64,000 nucleotides of DNA from assembly GCF_002086485.1 (NCBI RefSeq), contig NZ_MVHF01000032.1:25524-89523 (forward strand), read 5' to 3'. Shown here piece after piece: positions 44,122-52,742 of the stretch. A program made the position numbers and the translations under genes. Source of the stretch: Mycobacterium aquaticum. GTDB taxonomy: Bacteria; Actinomycetota; Actinomycetes; Mycobacteriales; Mycobacteriaceae. Positions within the stretch are counted from its first letter, which is position 1. Every line of letters starts with the position of its first letter. The notes beneath the pieces were generated by a model. It worked only from the letters and a program-made list of their open reading frames with translations. It made no database searches and was not told the origin of the DNA.

Positions 44122-45552
44122 GTGGCAGCGACAAAAGCAAGCCCGGCAACCGACGAGCCGGTGAAGCGCACCGCTACCAAAACCCCCGCCAAGAAGGCCC
44201 CGGCCAAGCGGGCGGCGAAAGCAACAGCGGCCAAGGCCCCCGCCAAGAAGGCCCCGGCCAAGCGGGCGGCGAAGGGTGTTGCGACCAAGCCCGAGGACGT
44301 CAATGACGATCTCGAGGCCACCGACGATCTCGAAGCCGAGCCCGGCGACGATCTCGACGTCGATGACACCGATCTGGAACTCGACGACGACCTCGACACC
44401 GACGACGACACCGTCGAGGACGATTCCGACGAGGACGACGAAGACGAGGAAGAGGCCGAAGAGGCCACCGCGGAGGGGGCCGTTGCCAGCCCTGCTGCGC
44501 CGGCCGCCAAGCCCGCTGCCGAGGACGAGGTTGAAGAACCATCGGAGAAGGACAAGGCCTCCGGGGACTTCGTCTGGGACGAAGAGGAGTCCGAGGCCCT
44601 GCGGCAGGCCCGCAAGGACGCCGAGCTGACGGCATCGGCCGACTCGGTCCGCGCCTACCTCAAGCAGATCGGCAAGGTGGCACTGCTCAACGCCGAAGAG
44701 GAAGTCGAGCTGGCCAAGCGCATCGAGGCCGGGTTGTTCGCGACCCAGAAGATGGCCGAGTTCGCCGAGAAGGGCGAGAAGCTCACCACCCAGGTGCGTC
44801 GCGACTACCAGTGGATCTGCCGCGACGGCGACCGCGCGAAAAACCATCTCCTGGAAGCGAACCTGCGTCTGGTGGTGTCGCTGGCCAAGCGCTACACCGG
44901 CCGCGGCATGGCGTTCCTGGATCTGATCCAGGAGGGCAACCTCGGTCTGATCCGCGCCGTCGAGAAGTTCGACTACACCAAGGGCTACAAGTTCTCCACC
45001 TACGCGACGTGGTGGATCCGCCAGGCCATCACCCGCGCCATGGCCGACCAGGCCCGCACCATCCGTATCCCGGTGCACATGGTCGAGGTCATCAACAAGC
45101 TGGGCCGTATCCAGCGTGAGCTTCTGCAGGACCTGGGCCGTGAGCCCACGCCCGAAGAGCTGGCCAAGGAAATGGACATCACGCCGGAGAAGGTGCTGGA
45201 GATCCAGCAGTACGCACGTGAGCCGATCTCGCTGGACCAGACCATCGGTGACGAAGGTGATTCGCAGCTGGGCGATTTCATCGAGGACTCCGAGGCCGTC
45301 GTCGCTGTCGACGCGGTGTCGTTCACGCTGCTGCAGGATCAGTTGCAGTCGGTGCTGGAGACGCTGTCCGAGCGCGAGGCCGGCGTTGTCCGGCTGCGGT
45401 TCGGCCTCACCGACGGCCAGCCGCGCACGCTCGACGAGATCGGCCAGGTCTACGGGGTCACCCGTGAGCGCATCCGCCAGATCGAGTCCAAGACCATGAG
45501 CAAGCTGCGTCACCCCAGCCGATCCCAGGTGCTGCGCGACTACCTGGATTAG
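44122..45552 (+). CDS. sigA: Primary sigma factor SigA
   Basis: 476 residues from GTG 44122 (VAATKASPAT), which agrees with remembered M. smegmatis SigA; ATGs at 44080 and 44086 are in frame. The N-terminal tail holds PAKKAPAKRAAK twice (a 37-bp DNA repeat), then a highly acidic stretch (about 60-125). Sigma regions follow: 1.2 (DSVRAYLKQIGKVALL), 2.3-2.4 (GYKFSTYATWWIRQA), 3 and 4.2 (LDEIGQVYGVTRERIRQIE). It is the housekeeping RNA polymerase sigma subunit. A hairpin terminator follows. It ends the conserved block; the next 11 kb is not housekeeping. Confidence 0.97.
   Translation: MAATKASPATDEPVKRTATKTPAKKAPAKRAAKATAAKAPAKKAPAKRAAKGVATKPEDVNDDLEATDDLEAEPGDDLDVDDTDLELDDDLDTDDDTVEDDSDEDDEDEEEAEEATAEGAVASPAAPAAKPAAEDEVEEPSEKDKASGDFVWDEEESEALRQARKDAELTASADSVRAYLKQIGKVALLNAEEEVELAKRIEAGLFATQKMAEFAEKGEKLTTQVRRDYQWICRDGDRAKNHLLEANLRLVVSLAKRYTGRGMAFLDLIQEGNLGLIRAVEKFDYTKGYKFSTYATWWIRQAITRAMADQARTIRIPVHMVEVINKLGRIQRELLQDLGREPTPEELAKEMDITPEKVLEIQQYAREPISLDQTIGDEGDSQLGDFIEDSEAVVAVDAVSFTLLQDQLQSVLETLSEREAGVVRLRFGLTDGQPRTLDEIGQVYGVTRERIRQIESKTMSKLRHPSRSQVLRDYLD
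44183..44273 (+). repeat. Two 37-bp direct repeats inside the sigA N-terminus
   Basis: 44183-44219 and 44237-44273 are identical over 37 bp with a 54-bp period (18 codons). Both encode PAKKAPAKRAAK. The lysine/alanine pattern resembles histone-H1-type tails. Copy number probably varies between strains by slippage. Confidence 0.85.
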
Positions 45553-45562
45553 CAACGTCTAC

Positions 45563-45598
45563 ACAACGGCGGATCGGATTTTTCCGGTCCGCCGTTGT
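45563..45598 (+). terminator. Hairpin terminator after sigA
   Basis: ACAACGGCGGA pairs with TCCGCCGTTGT (11 bp) around a 14-base loop, followed by CGTTTTCC. It starts 10 bp after the sigA stop. Confidence 0.85.
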
Positions 45599-45655
45599 CG
45601 TTTTCCCGGCCTGCTCCCTCAATCACCTTGCCGCTCCCCGGCCTTCGCCCAACCA

Positions 45656-45694
45656 TCAACCTAGGTTGACAATCCAAATTGATAAACCTAGGTT
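45656..45694. promoter_or_regulatory. Two palindromes ahead of the MarR gene
   Basis: TCAACCTAGGTTGA (45656-45669) is a perfect 14-bp palindrome, and AACCTAGGTT (45685-45694) is the same core. Centres are 27 bp apart, and the second ends 6 bp before the MarR ATG. They are the expected autoregulatory operators and closely resemble the two clpC2 sites at 10426-10473. Confidence 0.7.
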
Positions 45695-45700
45695 GGCCAT

Positions 45701-46138
45701 ATGGCGGAGCAGCCGACCACCGAACACGTCGCCGCCGCGCTCTTCGGCGACATCGCGCTGATCACCCGCCGGGTCCGGCAATTGCAGGCGCCCGGTGATC
45801 TGACCCTGCCCGAACGGGCCGCACTCGAGCGCCTCGATCGGGGCGGCCCGACGTCGGCGGCCGATCTGGCGCGGATCGAACAGATCAGCCCCCAGGCGAT
45901 GGGCGTCACGCTCGGCACCCTGCAGTCCCGCGGTTTCGTGCAGCGCACGCGCGATCCGCACGACGCGCGTCGGCACATCATGTCGATCACCGCAGCGGGG
46001 TCCGAAATCCTGCAGCACAAGCGCGATGCCCGGGTCCGCCATTTCGCCCAGATCCTCGCCGAGCACTTCTCCGCCGACGAACTGCAGACCCTGGCAGCGG
46101 CGCTGCCGCTGCTCGAACGGCTGGGTCAACACATCTGA
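45701..46138 (+). CDS. MarR-family regulator
   Basis: 145 residues. The winged HTH is at about 35-100: LTLPERAALERLDRGGPTSA, ADLARIEQISPQAMGVTLGT and the wing RTRDPHDARRHIMSIT. It is followed after 54 bp by a luciferase-like oxidoreductase gene, the usual arrangement of a MarR regulator and its target enzyme. Two palindromes overlap its promoter, so it probably represses both. Confidence 0.9.
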   Translation: MAEQPTTEHVAAALFGDIALITRRVRQLQAPGDLTLPERAALERLDRGGPTSAADLARIEQISPQAMGVTLGTLQSRGFVQRTRDPHDARRHIMSITAAGSEILQHKRDARVRHFAQILAEHFSADELQTLAAALPLLERLGQHI

Positions 46139-46192
46139 GGCCACGCCGGCGCGGGCCTCGGTCGACACCAAACCAGAAAGGACACGATCCAC

Positions 46193-47063
46193 ATGGAGTT
46201 GGGAATTCACTACATCGACTTCCTGCCGGGCGCACCGGAGAAGCTCGGGCCGACGCTGGCCCAGACCGCCGTCGCCGCCGAGCAGGCCGGCGCCACCATG
46301 TTCACCCTGGCCGACCACTTCTTCCAGATGGAGCGAATCGGCGATGCGCACGACCCGTTCCTCGAGGGCTACACCTCATTGGGTTTCCTTGCCGCCCATA
46401 CCAAGACGATCACGCTGAGCATGCTCGTCACGGGCGTCACCTACCGCTATCCCGGCATTCTCGCCAAGACCATCACGACGCTCGACATCCTCTCCCAGGG
46501 CCGTACGACGCTGTCGATCGGCGCGGCCTGGTACGACCGGGAGCACCATGCGCTGGGCGTGCCCTACCCGCCGCTGCGGGAGCGGTTCGAAATGGTGGAG
46601 GAAACCCTGCAGATCTGCGCACAGATGTGGAGCGACAACGACGGCCCATTACCGCGGCAAGCACTACACCCTGGAGGAGACGATCTGCGAGCCGCAGCCG
46701 ATCCGGCGCCCACCGGTACTCATCGGCGGCGACGGCGAGAAGAAGACACTGCGCCTGGTCGCGCAGTACGCCGACATCTGGAACAGCACGAGCGGCGAAA
46801 CACTCAAGCACAAAACCGAAGTGTTGCAGCGGCATTGCGACGACGTCGGACGTGACTACCGCGAGATACGCAAGACCCTGGGCCTCGGGCCGGACACCGA
46901 CCCGTTCGCCGACCACGTCGAATTCATGCGCGCCATGGAGTCCTACGCCGGGCTGGGCATCGAGATGGTCAACATCCCGGTGTTCCCGGGCAACCCCGAC
47001 CCGGTCGGATTTGTCCGCAGGCTCGGCGACGAGATCGTGCCCGAACTGGCGTCATTGGACTGA
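46193..47063 (+). pseudogene. F420-dependent LLM-class oxidoreductase, interrupted by a one-base frameshift
   Basis: The first frame (46193 onwards) gives MELGIHYIDFLPGAPEKLGP through QICAQMWSDNDG. The second frame, to 47063, gives HYRGKHYTLEETICEPQPIR, VLIGGDGEKKTLRLVAQYAD and ends VPELASLD. The two join if one C is removed from the CCC run at 46645-46647 (GACGGCCCATTACCGC), restoring about 289 residues, the family length. The joined protein is a luciferase-like monooxygenase of the F420-dependent branch. Either the gene is broken or the assembly has one extra base in a C run. Confidence 0.85.
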
Positions 47064-47099
47064 CCGAGCTGCCCTTCCGGTAGCCCGCTGAGCTGCGCG

Positions 47100-47148
47100 T
47101 TGAGCGTTTGTTGAGGAACGCGTCTGCACTGTTGAGCCGCCGTTGATG
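47100..47148 (+). repeat. Helically phased GTTGAG repeats ahead of luxR-type gene
   Basis: GTTGAG begins at 47100, 47111 and 47132, and GTTGAT at 47143. The spacings are 11, 21 and 11 bp, i.e. one, two and one helical turns, so all copies face the same side of DNA. They lie 50-100 bp upstream of the LuxR-type start. A multimeric regulator site is likely. Confidence 0.55.
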
Positions 47149-47198
47149 CCCGTCCGGATACTCATTGGCAACAGTCCGCCCGCCCAAAGGGGAAAGCC

Positions 47199-47825
47199 AT
47201 GCAGCGCCGAGTGTCCACCTACGTATACGCCGACGACCCGATCCTGCAGGCCGGCGTGATCAGTCAATTACGGATGCGCCCGGAGATCGACGTCGTCGAA
47301 TCCGGTGACCTCGCCGGTGTCGACGTCGGCATCGCGGTGGCCGACACGCTCGACGACGAGACCGTCCGCATCCTGCGCTCGCTGAAGAAGGCCGGTGTCG
47401 CACACACCATCCTGGTGATGAGCGCCATCGACGACAACACCGTGGTGACCGTCGCCGAGGTCGGGGTGAGCGGGCTGCTCCGCCGCGGCGAGGCCACGCC
47501 TGACCTCCTGGTGCGCACCATCCAGAAGGTGGCAGCGGGCGAAGGGGTCATCCCGTCGGATCTGCTCGGTCACCTCCTCGGCCAGGTGGGCCGCCTGCAG
47601 CGGCAGGTGCTGTCACCGCGTGGCCTGACCTTCACCGGGCTGTCCGACCGCGAGGTTCAGGTGTTGCGGTTGATCGCCGACGGCCACGACACCAACGAGA
47701 TCGCCCGCCAGTTGTGCTACAGCCAGCGCACTGTGAAGAACGTCCTGCACGACGTCACCACCCGCCTGCAGCTGCGCAACCGCTCGCATGCCGTCGCCTA
47801 CGCGGTCCGCGAAGGGCTCATCTGA
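47199..47825 (+). CDS. LuxR/NarL-type response regulator
   Basis: 208 residues, ATG after AAAGGGGAAAGCC. The receiver-like domain (about 1-125) begins RVSTYVYADDPILQAGVISQ; acidic residues at the N-terminal strand are kept, and a possible phospho-Asp is in VGIAVADTLDDE, but the usual vvllDxxMP block is degenerate. The C-terminal LuxR HTH (about 145-205) is intact: GLSDREVQVLRLIADGHDTN, CYSQRTVKNVLHDVTTRLQL. No kinase gene is adjacent. It is the first gene of the unusual 47-58 kb region, so it probably controls the DUF4255-ATPase genes after it, perhaps by phosphorylation-independent means. Confidence 0.88.
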   Translation: MQRRVSTYVYADDPILQAGVISQLRMRPEIDVVESGDLAGVDVGIAVADTLDDETVRILRSLKKAGVAHTILVMSAIDDNTVVTVAEVGVSGLLRRGEATPDLLVRTIQKVAAGEGVIPSDLLGHLLGQVGRLQRQVLSPRGLTFTGLSDREVQVLRLIADGHDTNEIARQLCYSQRTVKNVLHDVTTRLQLRNRSHAVAYAVREGLI

Positions 47826-47977
47826 ACCGTGGCCGAGGAGCGCACCGATGACTGGTGACCCGAACGCCCCGAACACCCGCAAGCAGCTGACCGCCGCCCG
47901 ATCGGGCAGAATCCCCTGCCTCCACAACGGGACTCACGCTCGTACACCACAACCGAATCACACGGAACGATGGGCCA

Positions 47978-48655
47978 GTGATACCAGAAGTCGACCATGC
48001 GCTACGCACCCTCATCGAGCGTGAGGCGGTCGACCCTGCCGAGGTCGAGGTCGAATTCGACGCGCCCACCAAGGACTGGGCCAGTCGGCGCAACGCTCCG
48101 ACCATCGGGGTCTACCTCTACGACATCAGGGAGGACCTGCGTCGGCGCGAGCGCGGCCTGCTCAACCAATACGACGGCAACCGGGTGACTGCGCGGCACC
48201 TCCCGCCACGGCACTTCAAATTGTCCTATCTGGTGGCTGCCTGGACCCAGCGTCCCGAGGACGAGCACCGGCTGCTGTCCGCACTGCTCAGCTGCTTCCT
48301 GCGCCACGAGGCTCTGCCGGCCGATGTTCTCACCGGTTCCCTTGCCGCACTGGCGCTTCCGGTCCCTGTATCGGTGGCGCTACCGCCTCCGGAAGACCGG
48401 TCGTTTGCCGATGTGTGGACCGCGTTGGGCGGTGAGTTGAAGCCGTCGCTGGACGTCGTCGTCACTGCCCCGACCGACACGGGGCGCAGTTTCGCCGCCG
48501 GGCCCCCGGTCGCGCGGCCGCCGGTGTTGCATGTCGAGGCCGTCGACGATTCGGTGCCGCGCGAGACCGTGCGGCGCCGGGCCATCGGCGAGCCCGCGTT
48601 CGGCCAGGAAGCCCGCGACGGCATGCGAATCCGCAAGCGCCAACGCAAGCAGTAG
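47978..48655 (+). CDS. DUF4255 protein (Pvc16/Afp16-like)
   Basis: 225 residues, GTG start. The N-terminal 130 residues match the DUF4255 family: MIPEVDHALRTLIEREAV, then APTIGVYLYDIREDLRRRER, NRVTARHLPPRHFKLSYLVA and AWTQRPEDEHRLLSALLSCF. DUF4255 includes Afp16/Pvc16, the tail-terminator (cap) protein of extracellular contractile injection systems. Residues after 140 are proline-rich and basic, an unusual extension. It is followed after 11 bp by the Pvc15-like ATPase, the same pair found in known systems. No sheath or tube gene is adjacent, so the partner it caps is not visible. Confidence 0.8.
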   Translation: MIPEVDHALRTLIEREAVDPAEVEVEFDAPTKDWASRRNAPTIGVYLYDIREDLRRRERGLLNQYDGNRVTARHLPPRHFKLSYLVAAWTQRPEDEHRLLSALLSCFLRHEALPADVLTGSLAALALPVPVSVALPPPEDRSFADVWTALGGELKPSLDVVVTAPTDTGRSFAAGPPVARPPVLHVEAVDDSVPRETVRRRAIGEPAFGQEARDGMRIRKRQRKQ

Positions 48656-48666
48656 GAGCCGGGGCG

Positions 48667-50703
48667 ATGGACAGCACGCGATACCTGCTCGGCCGCGCCA
48701 TGCTGGTCGAGGAGCGGATCAGTGCGCTGGTCGCCCACCGCCGCAGCCATGATCCGACACCCGATGACCCGTTCCGGGGGCTCTACCTCAGTGACGACGT
48801 CGTCGACGCACTGCTGGCGCACACCCCGTCGCCGCCGGAAGTGTCGCAGCCAGCGCGGGACGCGCTCGAAGAGCACGCCGACGCCGCCGAACGCGCAGGC
48901 ACCGAATTGCGGCTGCGCCGCCTGGCCCGCTCGGCCGGGTTGGGTTCGCAGGAGGTCGAGTTCCTCATCATCTGTCAGCTGCCCGATCTCGACAGCCGAT
49001 ACGAACGCCTCTACGGCTATCTCAACGACGACGTGACGCGCCGGCGCGCGACCGTCGGGCTGGCGCTGGAGCTTTCGGGCCTGTCCCCCATGAACGCCGC
49101 TGCCCGCGCGATGCTAGCGCCGGGGTCGGTGCTGATCGATCAGGCGCTGGTGGTCGTCGACGATGCCGACCGGCCGTTTCTCACCCGCGCGATGCGGGTT
49201 CCAGACCGGGTGACTGCGTACCTGCTCGGTGACGACACCCCAGACGCCGCGCTGACGGACCTCCTGCTCGAACCAGATGAGCATCACTGCCCGCAATCCC
49301 GAGATATGGCAAGGGCTTTCGCCGCCGGACAGAAGTTGTGTTACCTGCGGGAATCGGTCAACGACTCCGGCGTGGCGATCGCCGCTGCGGCGCTGCGGTC
49401 GGCCGGTCACACCGTGATCTACTGTGACGCAGGCCGATTGGCTCGGTGCGCAGACGTGGAGAGCACCGTCGTCGTATTGGGGCGCGAGGCGCTGCTGACC
49501 GGTGCCAGCCTCGTGGTGTCTCCGGTGAACGCCCTCGGCGCCGCGACCACCGACATCGTGTTCCGGTTGGCGCGCATGCCGGTACCGGTGGTGTTGACCG
49601 GCACCGGCGCCTGGAACCCCGACTGGTCGGACCAGGTGCCGCTGATCGCCGAAGCCGCCCGGCTCAGTGTCGGAGAGCGCGCCGAGTTGTGGCGACGCGA
49701 ACTCGGTTCGCTGGTCGACGGTATCGATGTCGATGACATCGCCGCCCAGTACGTGTTCGGGCCGCGCCAGATCACCGCCGCGATCACCGCGGGACAGGCG
49801 CTGGCCCGAGCCCGCGACGGCGCAGCGACGGGCGCAGATCTGCGCCGCGGTGCCCGGTCCCAGAACGCCGCAGGCCTCGAGCACCTGGCTCGGCGGGTCG
49901 AACCGGCGGTGGGCTGGGACGACTTGGTGCTGCCCGCCAAGACACTGAAGCAGTTGCAGGACTTGACCATTCGGGCTCGCAAACGTGAAGTGGTGTTGTC
50001 GGAGTGGCGGATGAGGCCCGGCGGCGGCCGCGGCACCGGCGTCACCGCGTTGTTCGCAGGCGACTCTGGCACCGGCAAGACCATGGCAGCCGAGGTCATC
50101 GCCGGCGATCTCGGCCTGGACCTCTACACCGTCAACCTCGCGACGGTGGTCGACAAGTACATCGGCGAAACCGAGAAGAACCTGGAGCGGATCTTCACCG
50201 AGGCGTCACGGGTGAGCGCCGTGCTGTTGTTCGACGAGGCCGACGCGATCTTCGGCAAGCGCAGCGAGGTTCGCGACGCACACGACCGGTACGCGAACAT
50301 CGAAAGCGCCTATCTGCTACAGCGGATGGAGACGTTCGACGGCCTGGCGGTGCTGGCCACCAATCTCCGCGCCAATCTCGACGACGCGTTCACGCGGCGT
50401 CTCGACATGGTCGTCGACTTTCCGCTACCGGACGAGTCAGCCCGGCTGGCCCTGTGGCGACGCTGCCTGGCACCGCCGGTCCCCATCTGTGACGATCTGG
50501 AATTGTCCGGCTATGCGCAGTCATTTCCGTTGTCCGGCGGCAACATTCGATCGGCTGCCATCACGGCGGCATACCTGGCTGCCGATACCGGCACCGTCGT
50601 CTCCGCCGGACACGTCGGCGCCGCCATCCAACAGGAGTACCGCAAGTTGGGCCGGCTGTTGCCCACCCCCGAATCCGATGAGCGTCAGGAGATTCGACGA
50701 TGA
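48667..50703 (+). CDS. AAA+ ATPase of the contractile-injection-system type (Pvc15/Afp15-like)
   Basis: 678 residues. The N-terminal 400 residues are helical with degenerate nucleotide-binding sequence. The AAA+ module (about 420-640) has Walker A ALFAGDSGTGKTMAAEVIAG (465-472), VVDKYIGETEKNLERIF, Walker B AVLLFDEADAIFGKRSEVRD (about 519), then AHDRYANIESAYLLQRMETF and an arginine finger in RRLDMVVDFPLP. The block IGETEKNL...DEADAIFGKRSEV is the hallmark of eCIS ATPases, which help assemble or load the particle. The downstream gene overlaps by 4 bp (ATGA). Confidence 0.88.
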   Translation: MDSTRYLLGRAMLVEERISALVAHRRSHDPTPDDPFRGLYLSDDVVDALLAHTPSPPEVSQPARDALEEHADAAERAGTELRLRRLARSAGLGSQEVEFLIICQLPDLDSRYERLYGYLNDDVTRRRATVGLALELSGLSPMNAAARAMLAPGSVLIDQALVVVDDADRPFLTRAMRVPDRVTAYLLGDDTPDAALTDLLLEPDEHHCPQSRDMARAFAAGQKLCYLRESVNDSGVAIAAAALRSAGHTVIYCDAGRLARCADVESTVVVLGREALLTGASLVVSPVNALGAATTDIVFRLARMPVPVVLTGTGAWNPDWSDQVPLIAEAARLSVGERAELWRRELGSLVDGIDVDDIAAQYVFGPRQITAAITAGQALARARDGAATGADLRRGARSQNAAGLEHLARRVEPAVGWDDLVLPAKTLKQLQDLTIRARKREVVLSEWRMRPGGGRGTGVTALFAGDSGTGKTMAAEVIAGDLGLDLYTVNLATVVDKYIGETEKNLERIFTEASRVSAVLLFDEADAIFGKRSEVRDAHDRYANIESAYLLQRMETFDGLAVLATNLRANLDDAFTRRLDMVVDFPLPDESARLALWRRCLAPPVPICDDLELSGYAQSFPLSGGNIRSAAITAAYLAADTGTVVSAGHVGAAIQQEYRKLGRLLPTPESDERQEIRR

Positions 50704-52736
50704 GTGAACATTGCTGCGAACAATGCGGCGCCGAGAACGCGCCGAACGCCCAGTTCTGCACCAAGTGCGACTTCTATCTGGGCTGGAACACCGGTGACGG
50801 ATCGCTGGGCGGCGCCCCGCTCACCGCGGCGGTGCCGGTGGTACGTGAAACCCACACTCAGCGTTTCGCCGCGCCCACAGCCGATCGTTCTCGGCGTCCC
50901 GAGCCGCCGCGCATCGCCCGCCCCGGCCCGGCCTCTGGCCCTGCCACCGCGCCGACGGTGACCATCGAACACCCCGAGGTCGAGCTCGATCCGACCACTG
51001 GTGGATCCGTGGACATCCGGATCCGCAACAAGTCGGCGATCGTCGACGGCTATACCGTGGTCGCGGCCGGGGCCCCGAAATGGCTGGACCTGCAACACCC
51101 CCAGATCAGGCTGCTGACCGACGAAGAGGAGACCACCACCGTCACCCTCACGATCCGGCCCGGATTCGACGTCTACGTGCAGCGGTTCCGGCTGCTCGTG
51201 CAGGTGTGTTCGATCGAAGATCCGGCCAAACGGACCGACGCCGAGTTGATCGTGACAGTGCCCCGGGTCGGCGGGCCCATCACGATGACCTCCGAACCAC
51301 AGGTGGTGCGGCTTCGCGACCAGACGAGGGGCCGGTTCCGGGTTCGGTTGGACAACACCGGAAGCAACTATCCGCAACGGTATTCCCTGTCCGGCGCCGA
51401 CCCCGAGAACGTCGTCCGGTTCGCCATCCGGCCGCAGGTGGTGGAGGTGCCGCCCCGCGGCGTGATCGCCGCCGACGTGCAGTTCGACACCCCGCCGATC
51501 GATTACGGCCAGCAAGCGCCGCGCACCCTCAAGATCACCGCAGCCAGTGACCAGGTACGGGTGGAGGCTCTGGTCAACGTGGTGCAGGAACGTTCCCAGG
51601 CGCCTGCGGACAGCCCGGTGCGGCTGCGACTGGAACGGACCGTCACCCGGCTGCAGGACGCCACTTCCGCGGAGATCGCCGTCATCATCGACAACCGCCG
51701 CGGCAGCCGCGACCGCCGGCTGGTGTTCTCCGGACGCGATCCCGAGGGAGTGGTGCGGTTCGCCTTCTCGCAGCCGCAGATCTATGTCCGCGCCGGCGAA
51801 CAGGCCCGGATACAGGCCAGCATTCAGGCTCCTCTGCCGCATCCCGGCCAGCAGGTCGAACGTCCGATCATGGTGGTGTGCAACGACGGCACCGACGAGA
51901 GCGAGGCGACAGGTTCACTCGTGCAGGCCGCGAGCACCTCGCCGATGACGACGGCACAATTGCGGCTGGAGCCCGAACATGTGTCGGTACGCAACCGGCG
52001 GCGCGGCCGGTTCCGCGTCACCGTGGACAACACGCGCGGGGCTCTGCCGCTGAGCGCCTGGCTGTCGGGCACCGACCCCGAGGGCGCGGTACGGTTCGCC
52101 TTCAACCCGCAACGAGTCGACGTCGCACCCGGCCAGAATGGCTTTGCAATGCTTCAGGTCTGGGCCAATCTGCCCGGTGCGGGGAAAGAGATCGCCAGAG
52201 AACTCACCGTACGGGCCGATGACGGCACGGGGTCGGTGGAGGACCACGGCCGGTTCACCCAGTCCATGTCAGAGATCCTGCCGCTGATCCGCTTGGCGGC
52301 CACTCTGCTGGGCGGGTTGTTGATGGTGCTCGGCGCTGTCCGGCCCTGGTTCCTCGGCGGTCCCACGTTCTACGCCAGCTACCTGACCGAACTTGTTGCG
52401 CTGCACAAGAACGGAAGCCTGGACAGGATGTTCGCCGCCATCGAGTCGGGTGCATCGCCGGACCACCTCACCTGGATGCAGGCCAGTCAACCCGTCGTAC
52501 GTGCCGTCATACTGGTGCTCGCCGGGGTGATGCTGCTCGGAATCCTCAGTTCCCGTGGCCGCTACACGATCATCGCCGGCATCCTCGCGGTGCTGGCAGT
52601 TGTGGTCTACATCGTGTTCACCGACAGCAAGATCGATGCCAACGCATCTCCCGGATACGGAGCGATACTGGTGGTAGCGGGGGCCATCATCGGGATCATC
52701 GGTGGCTTCTGCATCAAGCGGGGCAACTCCACCTGA
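50700..52736 (+). CDS. Zinc-ribbon membrane protein with repeated beta-rich domains
   Basis: 678 residues. An N-terminal zinc ribbon (C6-x2-C9, C20-x2-C23) and a Pro/Ala-rich linker lead to four related domains of about 105 residues (about 85-520). The repeat theme is V-R-R..RGRFRVxxDN, then SGxDPExxVRFAF and PQxVxVxPG; compare ADPENVVRFAIRPQVVEVPP, RDPEGVVRFAFSQPQIYV and TDPEGAVRFAFNPQRVDVAP. Four membrane helices (about 530-675) end the protein. The domains resemble immunoglobulin-like folds of the COG1470/NEW3 type. Translated with the ATPase. It could anchor or display the ATPase partner at the membrane; function unknown. Confidence 0.75.
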   Translation: MSEHCCEQCGAENAPNAQFCTKCDFYLGWNTGDGSLGGAPLTAAVPVVRETHTQRFAAPTADRSRRPEPPRIARPGPASGPATAPTVTIEHPEVELDPTTGGSVDIRIRNKSAIVDGYTVVAAGAPKWLDLQHPQIRLLTDEEETTTVTLTIRPGFDVYVQRFRLLVQVCSIEDPAKRTDAELIVTVPRVGGPITMTSEPQVVRLRDQTRGRFRVRLDNTGSNYPQRYSLSGADPENVVRFAIRPQVVEVPPRGVIAADVQFDTPPIDYGQQAPRTLKITAASDQVRVEALVNVVQERSQAPADSPVRLRLERTVTRLQDATSAEIAVIIDNRRGSRDRRLVFSGRDPEGVVRFAFSQPQIYVRAGEQARIQASIQAPLPHPGQQVERPIMVVCNDGTDESEATGSLVQAASTSPMTTAQLRLEPEHVSVRNRRRGRFRVTVDNTRGALPLSAWLSGTDPEGAVRFAFNPQRVDVAPGQNGFAMLQVWANLPGAGKEIARELTVRADDGTGSVEDHGRFTQSMSEILPLIRLAATLLGGLLMVLGAVRPWFLGGPTFYASYLTELVALHKNGSLDRMFAAIESGASPDHLTWMQASQPVVRAVILVLAGVMLLGILSSRGRYTIIAGILAVLAVVVYIVFTDSKIDANASPGYGAILVVAGAIIGIIGGFCIKRGNST

Positions 52737-52742
52737 CCGGCG

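Noticed and set aside
44183..44273. CRISPR-like repeats
   Set aside because: Two in-frame repeats of a coding tail, not an array with spacers.
44098..45555. 485-codon minus-strand frame antisense to sigA
   Set aside because: A shadow of the strongly biased sigA codons with no recognisable domain.
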